From contig NZ_FMZZ01000004.1 in assembly GCF_900101685.1 (NCBI RefSeq), positions 62,001 through 126,000 of the forward strand: a stretch of 64,000 nucleotides of DNA, read 5' to 3'. A program made the position numbers and the translations under genes. Position 1 is the first letter of the stretch. Each line of letters opens with the position of its first letter. Shown here in pieces: positions 8,076-15,073 of this stretch. Under the pieces are notes generated by a model. It saw nothing but the letters and a program-made list of their open reading frames with translations, had not been told where the DNA came from and ran no database searches. Source of the DNA: Actinokineospora iranica. Lineage in GTDB: Bacteria; Actinomycetota; Actinomycetes; Mycobacteriales; Pseudonocardiaceae.

Positions 8076-8425
8076 ACACGGTCGAACGCACCACGCCACC
8101 GGAAGATGGCCCAGACTGCCGAATCTGCCGCGACACAGGCGTCATGACCTGGCAACAACCAGTGCAACGGCCCGACAGCGGCTGGGAAATGCGCGAAGTC
8201 TCCCACCCATGCACCTGCGCCGCAGCACGCGCGGCAGGGACTTGGCGGCACCCAGCGGCGGAACAGAACCTGGTAGTCGACGTCCCCGACCACCAGGCCG
8301 CCACGAATGCGGCGCCACCGCCCACCCGCGCACACGGGCACGCCGACGCGGCCCAGGAACTCCCCGACGCACTCGCCGCCCTAATCCAGGCCGCCATACG
8401 CCGCGCCGAAGGACACATCGACTAG
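8072..8425 (+). CDS. Cys-containing small protein coupled to zinc-finger protein
   Basis: 117 residues. The N-terminus has CRICRDTGVMTWQQ and later CTCAAAR, again a DnaJ-like cysteine knuckle. The rest is Ala/His-rich and ends in a helix (LAALIQAAIRRAEGH). ATG 8072 overlaps the stop of the 43-aa protein. The 3' end overlaps the convergent cutA by four bases. Not recognised beyond the cysteine pattern; possibly a nucleic-acid or metal-binding accessory. Confidence 0.7.
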   Translation: MNTVERTTPPEDGPDCRICRDTGVMTWQQPVQRPDSGWEMREVSHPCTCAAARAAGTWRHPAAEQNLVVDVPDHQAATNAAPPPTRAHGHADAAQELPDALAALIQAAIRRAEGHID

Positions 8426-8754
8426 CTACTACGCGTCTCCGCCATTACCCACGCTAGGTAATCCGGGTTCCCCAGCTCAATCGGCCACGCCACCACACAT
8501 GGAACGTCATACGGATGACGCGCATTTGCGAGCGAGATAATCGCGTCTACGTGCACCGAACGAGTGTGCAGCGCAATACGCGCCTCAGCCTTATCGTGGA
8601 TATCACCTTGCCATCGATATAGGGATCGAACCCGTTCGATCGAATGACCACCCGCGCATAGCCGCTCATCGAGGAGCATCCTCGCAAACTCAGCCAACCA
8701 ATCAGCGTCGGGCGCGGTGATGACGACTTCCACAACGTCAGACACTGTCCGCAT
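8422..8754 (-). CDS. cutA: CutA1-like protein on mobile element
   Basis: 110-residue member of the CutA1 family, small ferredoxin-like-fold trimers once linked to divalent-cation tolerance. Matches: VVEVVITAPD, ERLCAGGHSIERVRSLYRWQG and HPYDVPCVVAWPIELGNPDYLAW, which track the family from end to end. ATG 8754 is a guess among several starts; GTG just downstream is possible. It overlaps the 3' end of the upstream XRE gene by 17 bases, so they are probably one transcript. CutA is unusual as cargo of a small integrative element. Confidence 0.85.
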   Translation of the reverse strand: MRTVSDVVEVVITAPDADWLAEFARMLLDERLCAGGHSIERVRSLYRWQGDIHDKAEARIALHTRSVHVDAIISLANARHPYDVPCVVAWPIELGNPDYLAWVMAETRSS

Positions 8755-9349
8755 TCCCTTCGAGTTCGGAGATGATGCCGCGCGCACCATCTTCACTCTT
8801 GGCCACCCCGCCCCACCCAGTGATGATCTTTCCGTCGTAGCTCAAACCGACCCAGCGGCCGCGCATGGTGAGTCCATGCGGATGCAACACGAAATAGAAA
8901 GTACCTTTGGAGCGAACGGAGCCGTCAGCAGCGGCATACCACCCCATGAGGATCTCATTATCCCATAGGCGCAATTCACCCTGCCAATGGTAGCCGCCGT
9001 CCTCGACCTCAATTCCCCTCGTTGTCGTGCGAACGCTCAGCAAATCACCCTGTTGCCCAATGCGTACTTCCTGGGCCGTGATGACCTCAACGCCGTCTTT
9101 CCACGTTTGCCAAGACGCCCACCACTCCCCCGACAGACTCAGCCGCTGAGAAGTCATTCCGGCCAGTTCGTTGACGGTGATCTTGAGCGCGTCCGCGATC
9201 GCTACAGCCACAGGCAACACGGGGTGCTGCTCCCCTGCTTCGTACCGCCTGATCTGCCGCGTCTGGACGCCCACAGCCGCCGCTAGCTCAGCCTGGGACA
9301 TGCCCAGGTCAGCGCGACGTTCCTTCATCACTTCTGCCATCTCGCTCAT
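8738..9349 (-). CDS. XRE-family regulator with unrecognised C-terminal sensor domain
   Basis: About 203 residues. The N-terminal HTH is clear (RADLGMSQAELAAAVGVQTR, then RRYEAGEQHP). The C-terminal 110 residues are Trp/Gly-rich and beta-like (GEWWASWQTWKDGVEV, HWQGELRLWDNEILMGWY, GRWVGLSYDGKIITGW) and look like a small barrel or lipocalin-like sensor that I cannot name. Starts at 9349 and 9361 are both possible. It is divergent from the excisionase gene at 9501, with an inverted repeat between them, the layout of an element immunity or induction repressor. Confidence 0.85.
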   Translation of the reverse strand: MSEMAEVMKERRADLGMSQAELAAAVGVQTRQIRRYEAGEQHPVLPVAVAIADALKITVNELAGMTSQRLSLSGEWWASWQTWKDGVEVITAQEVRIGQQGDLLSVRTTTRGIEVEDGGYHWQGELRLWDNEILMGWYAAADGSVRSKGTFYFVLHPHGLTMRGRWVGLSYDGKIITGWGGVAKSEDGARGIISELEGNADSV

Positions 9350-9374
9350 GCGTCCCATCATGAGGGGTCTAGTT

Positions 9375-9393
9375 GGTCCTTGACAACAGGACC
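9375..9393. promoter_or_regulatory. Operator-like inverted repeat overlapping a TTGACA box
   Basis: GGTCCT and AGGACC arms separated by TGACAAC, lying between the divergent XRE and excisionase genes. The sequence TTGACA (9380-9385) overlaps the left arm, so a repressor bound here would block a rightward promoter. The matching -10 box is not convincing. Confidence 0.5.
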
Positions 9394-9443
9394 GACCGGA
9401 CCCCACCATAGGGGACGTAAGAGACCCCAGAGAGGTCTGAAAA

Positions 9444-9475
9444 GCCCTGAACGGTGTGGCAACACCGTTCAGGGC
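9444..9475. terminator. Strong hairpin before the excisionase gene
   Basis: Perfect 14-bp stem (GCCCTGAACGGTGT) with a 4-base loop, 25 bases before ATG 9501. No U tract. It could be a transcription terminator, an attenuator for the rightward operon or an operator. Confidence 0.55.
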
Positions 9476-9500
9476 GCACATCGAGCTTGGGAGAGCCGCG

Positions 9501-9773
9501 ATGCAGGTCGAGAGTACTCGGATGTTCCGGGTGAAAGCAGTGGCCGACATGTTGGACGTCTCGGTCAACACGATCTACCGGGCCGTGGAGACCGGCGAGC
9601 TGAACGCGTTGAAGATCGGCAAGGCGCTGCGTATCCCGGGGGCTGCGCTGAACGCCTACTTGAGCCAGTGCGCGGAGCCGGTCGACGCCCAGGTGCTCAG
9701 CGACCAGGTGGCTTCCGTCGCCGACGCGGGCACGGCCCAGGACGCGGCGATCACGAGCGAGGTGTCCCGATGA
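9501..9773 (+). CDS. xis: Excisionase-like HTH protein, right element
   Basis: 90 residues: MFRVKAVADMLDVSVNTIYR followed by ELNALKIGKALRIPGAALNAYL is the excisionase/AlpA winged-helix pattern. ATG 9501 has GGGAGAG six bases upstream; a longer in-frame start at 9456 would run through the hairpin. Its stop overlaps the next start (ATGA at 9770), opening a tightly coupled run of three genes. Likely the directionality factor or replication activator of the element. Confidence 0.85.
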   Translation: MQVESTRMFRVKAVADMLDVSVNTIYRAVETGELNALKIGKALRIPGAALNAYLSQCAEPVDAQVLSDQVASVADAGTAQDAAITSEVSR

Positions 9774-10165
9774 CCACGACCACGACCACGAACGTCGAGC
9801 AGGAAGACGCGTCGGTGGGCGCCCGCCTTCTGCGGGAGTTGCGGGTGGGTGAGGTCGCGTTGGCGATTCACCACAGCGGCGCGAAGTTGCACCGTGAGTT
9901 GAGCGACGACGAGATCACGGTGTTGGTGGGCCAGGGCGCGGCCTGGGTGGGTGTGGAGCGGTTGCGTCTGGACGCCGAGTACGCCCGTGAGGTCACCCGG
10001 CGCGGTGACCTCACCCGGCACAGGCGGTTGTGGGGGTCCCGCGCCCGTTACCAGTTGTGCGTGGATCTGGCGTGGCAGGTGTCGGCGGATCGCGCGTCCT
10101 ACCGGGCGGCGGCTGCCGCGTTCCGGGCGAGCCGCAAGGGTGCGGGCCGGGGGCATGCGGCATGA
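9770..10165 (+). CDS. Unknown 131-aa element protein
   Basis: Starts MTTTTTTNVEQED, then a helical protein rich in Arg and Ala (LLRELRVGEVALAIHH, GVERLRLDAEYAREVTRR). No known family recognised. Overlaps its neighbours by four bases on both sides (ATGA at 9770 and 10162), so it is co-expressed with the excisionase and the next protein. The basic character suggests a nucleic-acid or protein-interaction role, without proof. Confidence 0.7.
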   Translation: MTTTTTTNVEQEDASVGARLLRELRVGEVALAIHHSGAKLHRELSDDEITVLVGQGAAWVGVERLRLDAEYAREVTRRGDLTRHRRLWGSRARYQLCVDLAWQVSADRASYRAAAAAFRASRKGAGRGHAA

Positions 10166-10449
10166 GCGACCAGTACCCCACCCTGACCCCGGTGGTTGAT
10201 GCGGTGGTGACGGCGTTGTACCTGTCGCCGTTCGAGCCCGACCAGGTGCCCGCGCTCGGTGCCGACCGGGTGGCCCGGTACGTGGCCCGGATGGCGCTGC
10301 TGCCGGAGTTCGACGCCCTGATCGGCGTGCTCCGCAAGCACGGGCACCCGGGCAGCCGGTACGTCGACCACGCGCGTCTGGTCGCGTGTCACCGGGCCGC
10401 GCGCCTGGTGCGTCGGTCCTCCCGCCGTCGCGGGCACCGGCAGCGCTGA
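10162..10449 (+). CDS. Unknown 95-aa basic element protein
   Basis: Short helical protein that ends in a very basic tail (RRSSRRRGHRQR). ATG 10162 overlaps the previous stop. It sits directly before the DUF3987 gene and could be a DNA-binding or loading accessory, an inference from position and charge only. Confidence 0.65.
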   Translation: MSDQYPTLTPVVDAVVTALYLSPFEPDQVPALGADRVARYVARMALLPEFDALIGVLRKHGHPGSRYVDHARLVACHRAARLVRRSSRRRGHRQR

Positions 10450-10539
10450 CCCACCCCCGCACCGCCCCCTTGTACCGCCCCCGGTCCTGTCTGCCGGGTG
10501 ATCCGCCGCGCCTGTCGTCGCGCACTGAGGAGTCTTGTC

Positions 10540-11988
10540 GTGTCCATGCCTGTACCGCCGTCCCATGACCCCGCCGACCCGTGGCTGTACCCGGTGACCG
10601 CACCGGGGGCGGACCCGTGGACGGAACCGGTGGGGGATCTCGCCCCCGTCTACGCCCTGCCCTCGGTGCTGACCAGCACCGGCACCGGCACCGGTACGGG
10701 TACCGGTGCTGGTGCGCTCGACGACGCGGCCATGGGTGAGCGTGTCGCGCGGATTCGGGGGTGGCTGCCCCCGGTCGACCCGGCCGTGTTCGGGTGCTTT
10801 TTGGGGCAGTTGGCCACCCACCTGGACCCGTTCACCGAAGCCGACCCGGTGGGGGTACTGGTCACCCTGCTCGCCGCCGCCGGGGTCCACATGGGTCCGG
10901 GTCCGCATGTGGTCGTCGGGGGGTTCGAGCGGCACCCGTTGCTCACGTGGCCGATCGTGGTCGGCCCGACCGGTACCGGTCGCAAAGGGACCGGGTACAA
11001 CGTGGCCAAAGCCCTGCTCTCCCACGCCATCCCCGAGTTCGTCGCGGACAACGTCCACTCCGGTCTGTCCAGCGGCGAAGGGCTGGCCTCGGTGTTCGCC
11101 ACCGACGACACCCCCGGCAAGGGCAAGCCGCGACTGCTGCCCGAGCACGACGTCCGGCTACTGGCCTACGAACCCGAGTGGGCATCGGTCATGGCCCGCA
11201 TGAAACGCGAGGGCAACACCCTCTCCGCGACCCTGCGCGCGGCGTGGGAGGGCGGGAACCTGTCCACTCTCAACGTCGATGCCCGCACCGCCCGACAGTC
11301 CCACGTCGGGATCGTCGCCCACATCACCCCCACCGAGTTCCGCGACCGCGTCAGCTCCACCGACATGGCCGGAGGCACCTACAACCGGTTCCTGCCCATC
11401 GCGGTCGCGCAGTCGAAGTTCCTGCCCGCCCCCGACCCCATCGACCCCACGACCCTGCTCCAGTTCGGCGCGGCCCTGTCCGACCGCCTGGCCGCCGCGT
11501 CCCGACTCGACGCGCTCACCCTCGACCCCGACGCCGCGCAGCTGTGGCGTCGCCTCTACGTCGACTTCTCGGCCGCAGCCGACGGCGACGGTGACGGCGT
11601 CCTGGCCCAATTCACCAGCCGCGCCGTGCCCAACTGCCTTCGCATCGCCGCCACCTACGCCGCCCTCGACCGAACCGACCACATCACCACCACCCACCTC
11701 ACCGCCGCCGCCGCACTCGTCCGCTACTCCATCGACTCAGCCCGCGTCGTCCTACGGCCCAACGACGACCTGGTGAAGCTGCTGACCCACATCCGCGAGC
11801 ACGGTCCGCAGGGATGCACCCGCGAGCAGGCCCGCGATGCCTTCCAGCGCAACAAGTCCGCCGCCGACGTCGGTCGCCTGCTGGACCACTTGGTCACCGC
11901 AGGACAGGTCACGGCCACCAGCCGACCACCAGCCGGGGGGAGGGGACGCCCCGCCACGGTCTTCACCGCGACCACCCCACGCGGTTGA
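10540..11988 (+). CDS. DUF3987-type P-loop ATPase, likely replication protein
   Basis: 482 residues from GTG 10540, with GAGGAG eight bases upstream. DUF3987 proteins are helicase/primase-like ATPases common on plasmids, satellites and integrative elements. A Walker A-like loop GPTGTGRKGTG lies near residue 140, then LLAYEPEWASVM, and a C-terminal winged-helix-like tail (GCTREQARDAFQRNKSAADV). A simple Thr-Gly repeat (TGTGTGTGTG) at about residue 48 comes from a hexamer-like DNA repeat. Its stop codon lies within the first iteron, so coding and candidate origin are adjacent. Confidence 0.8.
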   Translation: MSMPVPPSHDPADPWLYPVTAPGADPWTEPVGDLAPVYALPSVLTSTGTGTGTGTGAGALDDAAMGERVARIRGWLPPVDPAVFGCFLGQLATHLDPFTEADPVGVLVTLLAAAGVHMGPGPHVVVGGFERHPLLTWPIVVGPTGTGRKGTGYNVAKALLSHAIPEFVADNVHSGLSSGEGLASVFATDDTPGKGKPRLLPEHDVRLLAYEPEWASVMARMKREGNTLSATLRAAWEGGNLSTLNVDARTARQSHVGIVAHITPTEFRDRVSSTDMAGGTYNRFLPIAVAQSKFLPAPDPIDPTTLLQFGAALSDRLAAASRLDALTLDPDAAQLWRRLYVDFSAAADGDGDGVLAQFTSRAVPNCLRIAATYAALDRTDHITTTHLTAAAALVRYSIDSARVVLRPNDDLVKLLTHIREHGPQGCTREQARDAFQRNKSAADVGRLLDHLVTAGQVTATSRPPAGGRGRPATVFTATTPRG

Positions 11989-12112
11989 CGCGGTTACGCG
12001 GGAACTGCCCTGACCAGCGCGAACGCCAACCACTAACCGCGTACCCGACGCGGTTAGTCCAGAACAAAACCCCAGCTCAGGCCACTTACCGCGTAACCGC
12101 GTCAACCGCGTG
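11979..12112. repeat. Palindromic iterons: candidate replication origin
   Basis: At least seven copies of ACGCGGTT or its complement AACCGCGT in 134 bases directly after the DUF3987 gene. The centre is a perfect 10-bp palindrome with 5-base spacer, CTAACCGCGT at 12033-12042 and ACGCGGTTAG at 12048-12057; clusters of direct copies flank it on both sides in opposite orientation. The arrangement resembles an origin or an initiator operator. The 224-base gap around it has no gene. Confidence 0.7.
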
Positions 12113-12212
12113 CCACCCCAGACCACCATCCGCCAGGCGCGGCCCGGACAGCCACAGCACCCCACCGAGCCGACCAGACCAATCACCGACGAAACCCAGG
12201 AGGACAGCCACC

Positions 12213-12422
12213 ATGACCACCCAACCCGCCGGGCAGGGCCGTACGCTGCTCACCGTCGAGCAGGCCGCCGCGCAGCTGGCCATCAGCCGGACCCGGATGT
12301 TCGCCCTGATCAAGGCCGGACACATCCACAGCGTCCGCATCGGGCGCCTACGCCGTGTCCCCCTCGAAGCCCTGGCCGCCTACGTCCAGGGCCTCACCGA
12401 CGCCCAGCGGGCCATCGCCTGA
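12213..12422 (+). CDS. Second excisionase-like HTH protein
   Basis: 69 residues: LLTVEQAAAQLAISRTRMFALIKAG followed by IHSVRIGRLRRVPLEALAAYV. ATG 12213 has AGGAGG ten bases upstream. This is the second AlpA/Xis-type protein in the element, placed after the iterons, so it might act on the integrase or on the origin. Which of the two drives excision cannot be told. Confidence 0.85.
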   Translation: MTTQPAGQGRTLLTVEQAAAQLAISRTRMFALIKAGHIHSVRIGRLRRVPLEALAAYVQGLTDAQRAIA

Positions 12423-12481
12423 CCTCTGGGCCGCGCCCGTCGACCGGCAGCGGGGCAACGACACCCGGGCGCCCACCCAGC

Positions 12482-12529
12482 CTCCCCCCGGTTCCAGCCA
12501 TCCCCTAGGACGGCTTAAACCGGGGGGAG
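12482..12529. repeat. 12-bp inverted repeat in intergenic gap
   Basis: CTCCCCCCGGTT (12482-12493) and AACCGGGGGGAG (12518-12529), perfect arms with a 24-base loop, in the gap between the second HTH gene and the 122-aa gene. Could be a terminator, a nick site or an origin hairpin; no relaxase is present. Confidence 0.55.
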
Positions 12530-12604
12530 TGGCCCCAACCCAGCCCCCCCCACCCATCCCAGCCGCCCAGCAACCCGCCACACCGGACAGGAGAACCCCG
12601 GACC

Positions 12605-12973
12605 ATGCGCGCCTACGTCGACGGCCACCCCGTCGAGACCACACCCCGATTCCGCGCCACCGGCCGCGGACGCGCCGTCACCAGCGCCAGCTTCAGCGTC
12701 CCCCTACGCCACGACGACCTCACCGCGATCCTCTACACCAGCACGTTGACCACCGACCAACTCACCGACGCCGACCACGTCCGCACCGTCATCGCCGACA
12801 CCCTCGTCAACAAAGGCGCGAACCGCATCGCCCAAGACAAAGCCGCATTCCTTATCGCGGTGAACAACCGCACCCACGACCCCGCCCGACTCACCGCCTG
12901 CACCCGCCGAATCACCACCCTGTTCCCCCGCGCCACCACCGCCCGAGCGGCCACCCGCGACCACAGGCGGTAA
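12605..12973 (+). CDS. Unknown 122-aa protein before the integrase
   Basis: MRAYVDGHPVETTPRFRATG, then a mixed alpha/beta protein (TDADHVRTVIADTLVNKG) with a basic tail. ATG 12605 has AGGAG about ten bases upstream. Small proteins with this type of N-terminus are met in Streptomyces plasmids and integrative elements, but I cannot name the family. No catalytic motif seen. Confidence 0.65.
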   Translation: MRAYVDGHPVETTPRFRATGRGRAVTSASFSVPLRHDDLTAILYTSTLTTDQLTDADHVRTVIADTLVNKGANRIAQDKAAFLIAVNNRTHDPARLTACTRRITTLFPRATTARAATRDHRR

Positions 12974-12990
12974 CCGCGCACCCCCGACCG

Positions 12991-13128
12991 TCACGTCAGG
13001 CGTCACACGTCAGACACCCGCCCGCACTCACCCCCAATGCGTGCGCGCGTACATGCGCACGCGACGCGCGCGCGCGAAACCCCACCACCTGACAACACCT
13101 GACGACTTCTGACGACACCCACCGTGAC
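12991..13128. repeat. CGTCA/TGACG repeats around an alternating purine-pyrimidine tract
   Basis: The 232-base gap before the integrase holds three or more CGTCA-type copies (12993-13012), then an alternating GC tract with a perfect 8-bp inverted repeat (GCGTGCGC 13039-13046, GCGCACGC 13055-13062), then CTGAC(G) copies in the opposite orientation (13090-13116). The symmetric layout suggests binding sites controlling integrase expression, or a second set of recombinase sites. Confidence 0.55.
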
Positions 13129-13241
13129 GGTTCCCCCTCGACGTCGACAGGGTTCCGTCAAGCCCCCCACAAGAAACACCAGCCCAAACCCACCCGGGCA
13201 CACCCATGCCCAAAACCCGACCAGAAAAGGACACACCAGGA

Positions 13242-14591
13242 ATGCCACGCAAGAAACGACCCGAAGGAACACGCGCACCCAACGGCGCATCAAGCATCTA
13301 CCTCGGGAAAGACGGCAAATGGCACGGCCGCGTCACCATGGGCGCCCGCGACGACGGCAAACCAGACCGCCGACACGTCGAACGCAAAACCGAAGCCGAA
13401 GTAATCAAGGCCGTTCGGGAGCTGGAACGCAAGCGTGACAGCGGGAAGGCCAGCAAGGCTGGCAGCGGCACCTGGACGGTGGAGAAGTGGCTGCTTCACT
13501 GGTTTGAGCACATCGCAAGCCCCAACGTGCGGTACAAGACGCAGACCTACTACAGCACGGCCATTCACAAGTACCTCGTTCCCGGCCTTGGCGCACACCG
13601 ACTGGAGAAGTTGGAGCCCGAGCACATCGAGCGCTACTACGCCAGTCTCCGCAAGACCGGGGCGAAGCCGTCGACCGTGCTGCAAGTGCACCGCACCTTG
13701 CGCGCCGCCCTGAACGAGGCAGAGAAGCGCGAACGGCTCACGCGCAACCCGATCAAGCTTGTCCGCACACCACGCACAGCGGAGACTGAAATTGAGCCGC
13801 TCAGCTTGGACGACGCGCAAACCATTCTCAATCTCGCACGCACACGCCGAAATGGCGCACGGTGGGCGATCGCGCTGGCGCTCGGTCTTCGACAAGGTGA
13901 GACGTTGGGCTTGAAATGGCCCGACGTCGCCACAGAGTGGCATCACGGTTGCCCAGAAAAGGTTCCATGTGGAAACAAACCCGCGAGTTGCCCTGACGCG
14001 TTCCCCCTTGGGACGCTCACCGTCCGGCGCGCATTGCAGCGACACACCTGGCAGCACGGGTGCGCCCCAGATGCGCCGTGCGGCCGGAAACGAGGTGCCG
14101 AGTGCCCGAATCGGCACGGTGGTGGCCTGGTGATTGTCGAGCCGAAGTCCCGGGCCGGACGACGAGTGGTCAGCCTGCCGTCGCCGCTGGCTCGTGCCCT
14201 CATCGACCACCGAGAGACACAGGCCGGGGAGCAGGCGACAGCGGCCAACCTGTGGCGTGACGAAGGGTGGGTTTTCGCCCAGCCGAACGGAAAGCCTGTC
14301 GACCCGCGCGCGGACTACGGCGAGTGGAAGGAGCTGCTTGCCACAGCTGGTGTGCGCGAGGCCCGTCTACACGACGCCCGACACACGGCCGCGACGTTCC
14401 TGCTCGTGCTGGGAGTCTCGGACCGCGCCGCAATGGACGTCATGGGCTGGTCGAAAGCCGACATGGCGAAGCGCTACATGCACGTCCCCGACGAGATGCG
14501 GCACAAGATCGCTCGGCAGATCGGCGGCCTGCTCTGGGCCGACCAGGACGACGACGATGAAGGCCCGGCAGGGGTACCAGCACCGGTCTGA
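13242..14591 (+). CDS. int: Tyrosine-recombinase integrase of right element
   Basis: 449 residues. N-terminal AP2-like arm-binding domain (SIYLGKDGKWHGRVTMG), core-binding helices (WTVEKWLLHWFEHI), then the catalytic domain with Arg in LALGLRQGETLGLKW, HDARHT as the HxxR box, Trp in GWSK and nucleophile Tyr in KRYMHV. A long Cys-rich insert (four to six Cys, e.g. CPEKVPCGNKPASC and CAPDAPCGRKRGAEC) splits the catalytic domain. ATG 13242 is preferred over 13206 because AAGGA lies upstream. It reads toward tRNA-Arg, 70 bases away; its stop lies in the arm-site array. Confidence 0.95.
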   Translation: MPRKKRPEGTRAPNGASSIYLGKDGKWHGRVTMGARDDGKPDRRHVERKTEAEVIKAVRELERKRDSGKASKAGSGTWTVEKWLLHWFEHIASPNVRYKTQTYYSTAIHKYLVPGLGAHRLEKLEPEHIERYYASLRKTGAKPSTVLQVHRTLRAALNEAEKRERLTRNPIKLVRTPRTAETEIEPLSLDDAQTILNLARTRRNGARWAIALALGLRQGETLGLKWPDVATEWHHGCPEKVPCGNKPASCPDAFPLGTLTVRRALQRHTWQHGCAPDAPCGRKRGAECPNRHGGGLVIVEPKSRAGRRVVSLPSPLARALIDHRETQAGEQATAANLWRDEGWVFAQPNGKPVDPRADYGEWKELLATAGVREARLHDARHTAATFLLVLGVSDRAAMDVMGWSKADMAKRYMHVPDEMRHKIARQIGGLLWADQDDDDEGPAGVPAPV

Positions 14592-14620
14592 GAACGGCCA
14601 CTGAGACGGAAAGTGAGACG
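14589..14620. repeat. Integrase arm-type sites, right end
   Basis: TGAGACGG at 14602 and TGAGACG at 14614, 12 bases apart, with a variant TGAGAACGG at 14589. Same motif and spacing as at the left end of the element (7854, 7866). Confidence 0.6.
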
Positions 14621-14660
14621 AAACGTCAGGGGGTGTCCACACTGGACACCCCCTGACCTT

Positions 14661-14703
14661 GTGCGCCCGAAGGGATTCGAACCCCTAACCTTCTGATCCG
14701 TAG
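14661..14703. repeat. att direct repeat, right copy within tRNA-Arg
   Basis: 43 bases identical to 7715-7757, forming the 3' part of the intact tRNA-Arg gene. Integration therefore restores the tRNA. Confidence 0.95.
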
Positions 14704-14734
14704 TCAGATGCTCTATCCGTTGAGCTACGGGCGC
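14662..14734 (-). tRNA. tRNA-Arg (ACG)
   Basis: 73 bases folding as a cloverleaf: acceptor GCGCCCG/CGGGCGC, anticodon stem TCTGA/TCAGA with loop CTACGGA, so anticodon ACG, and a T arm containing GGTTCGAATCCC. CCA is not encoded. It is the integration target of both elements. Confidence 0.97.
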
Positions 14735-14769
14735 ATGTTTAGTTGTCACCCGGCGAGCCGGGTGTCCAG

Positions 14770-14859
14770 CGGAGGCTCCGGGATTTGAACCCGGGAGGGG
14801 CAGTTAACCCCAACCGCATTAGCAGTGCGGCGCCATAGACCAGACTAGGCGAAGCCTCC
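14770..14859 (-). tRNA. tRNA-Ser (GCT)
   Basis: 90 bases with acceptor GGAGGCT/AGCCTCC, anticodon stem CCGCA/TGCGG with loop CTGCTAA (anticodon GCT) and a long variable arm typical of tRNA-Ser. The 214 bases to the next gene hold no feature I can name. Confidence 0.96.
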
Positions 14860-15073
14860 CGGGGCCCCAGGCCGCTCGGGAGATAAGACTACACAGGCCC
14901 CCGTCCGGCAAGCAAAACGCCCCCTCCCCAACGGCTCGTCCGCAGGTCAGAGGTCGAGGCGGGCTGGTGGGTCCCGCCACCCGCCGCCGCCCGATCGTGG
15001 GTGCGCCTGCTACGTCGGGGGGTGGTGGTGCGGCACTAGAGTTACCAATGCCACACCAGAAGGAGGGGCACCG

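Larger units (their letters stand above)
7715..14703. mobile_element. Complete 6.95-kb integrative element in tRNA-Arg
   Basis: Bounded by perfect 43-bp direct repeats at 7715-7757 and 14661-14703; the right copy is the 3' half of an intact tRNA-Arg(ACG). Contents in order: zinc-finger pair, cutA, XRE regulator, two excisionase-like HTH proteins, two small unknown proteins, a DUF3987 replication-type ATPase, palindromic iterons, a further unknown protein and an integrase beside the tRNA. No FtsK/TraB transfer gene, relaxase, capsid or terminase is visible, so it is not a self-transmissible AICE or a prophage. Confidence 0.85.

Noticed and set aside
7715-14703. Self-transmissible AICE or prophage
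   Set aside because: No FtsK/TraB translocase, relaxase, capsid, portal, tail or terminase gene is visible in the element.
14474-14749. Leftward 91-codon frame across tRNA-Arg
   Set aside because: Again a false frame through the tRNA (PVAQRIEHLTTDQKVRGSNP) and antisense to the integrase end.
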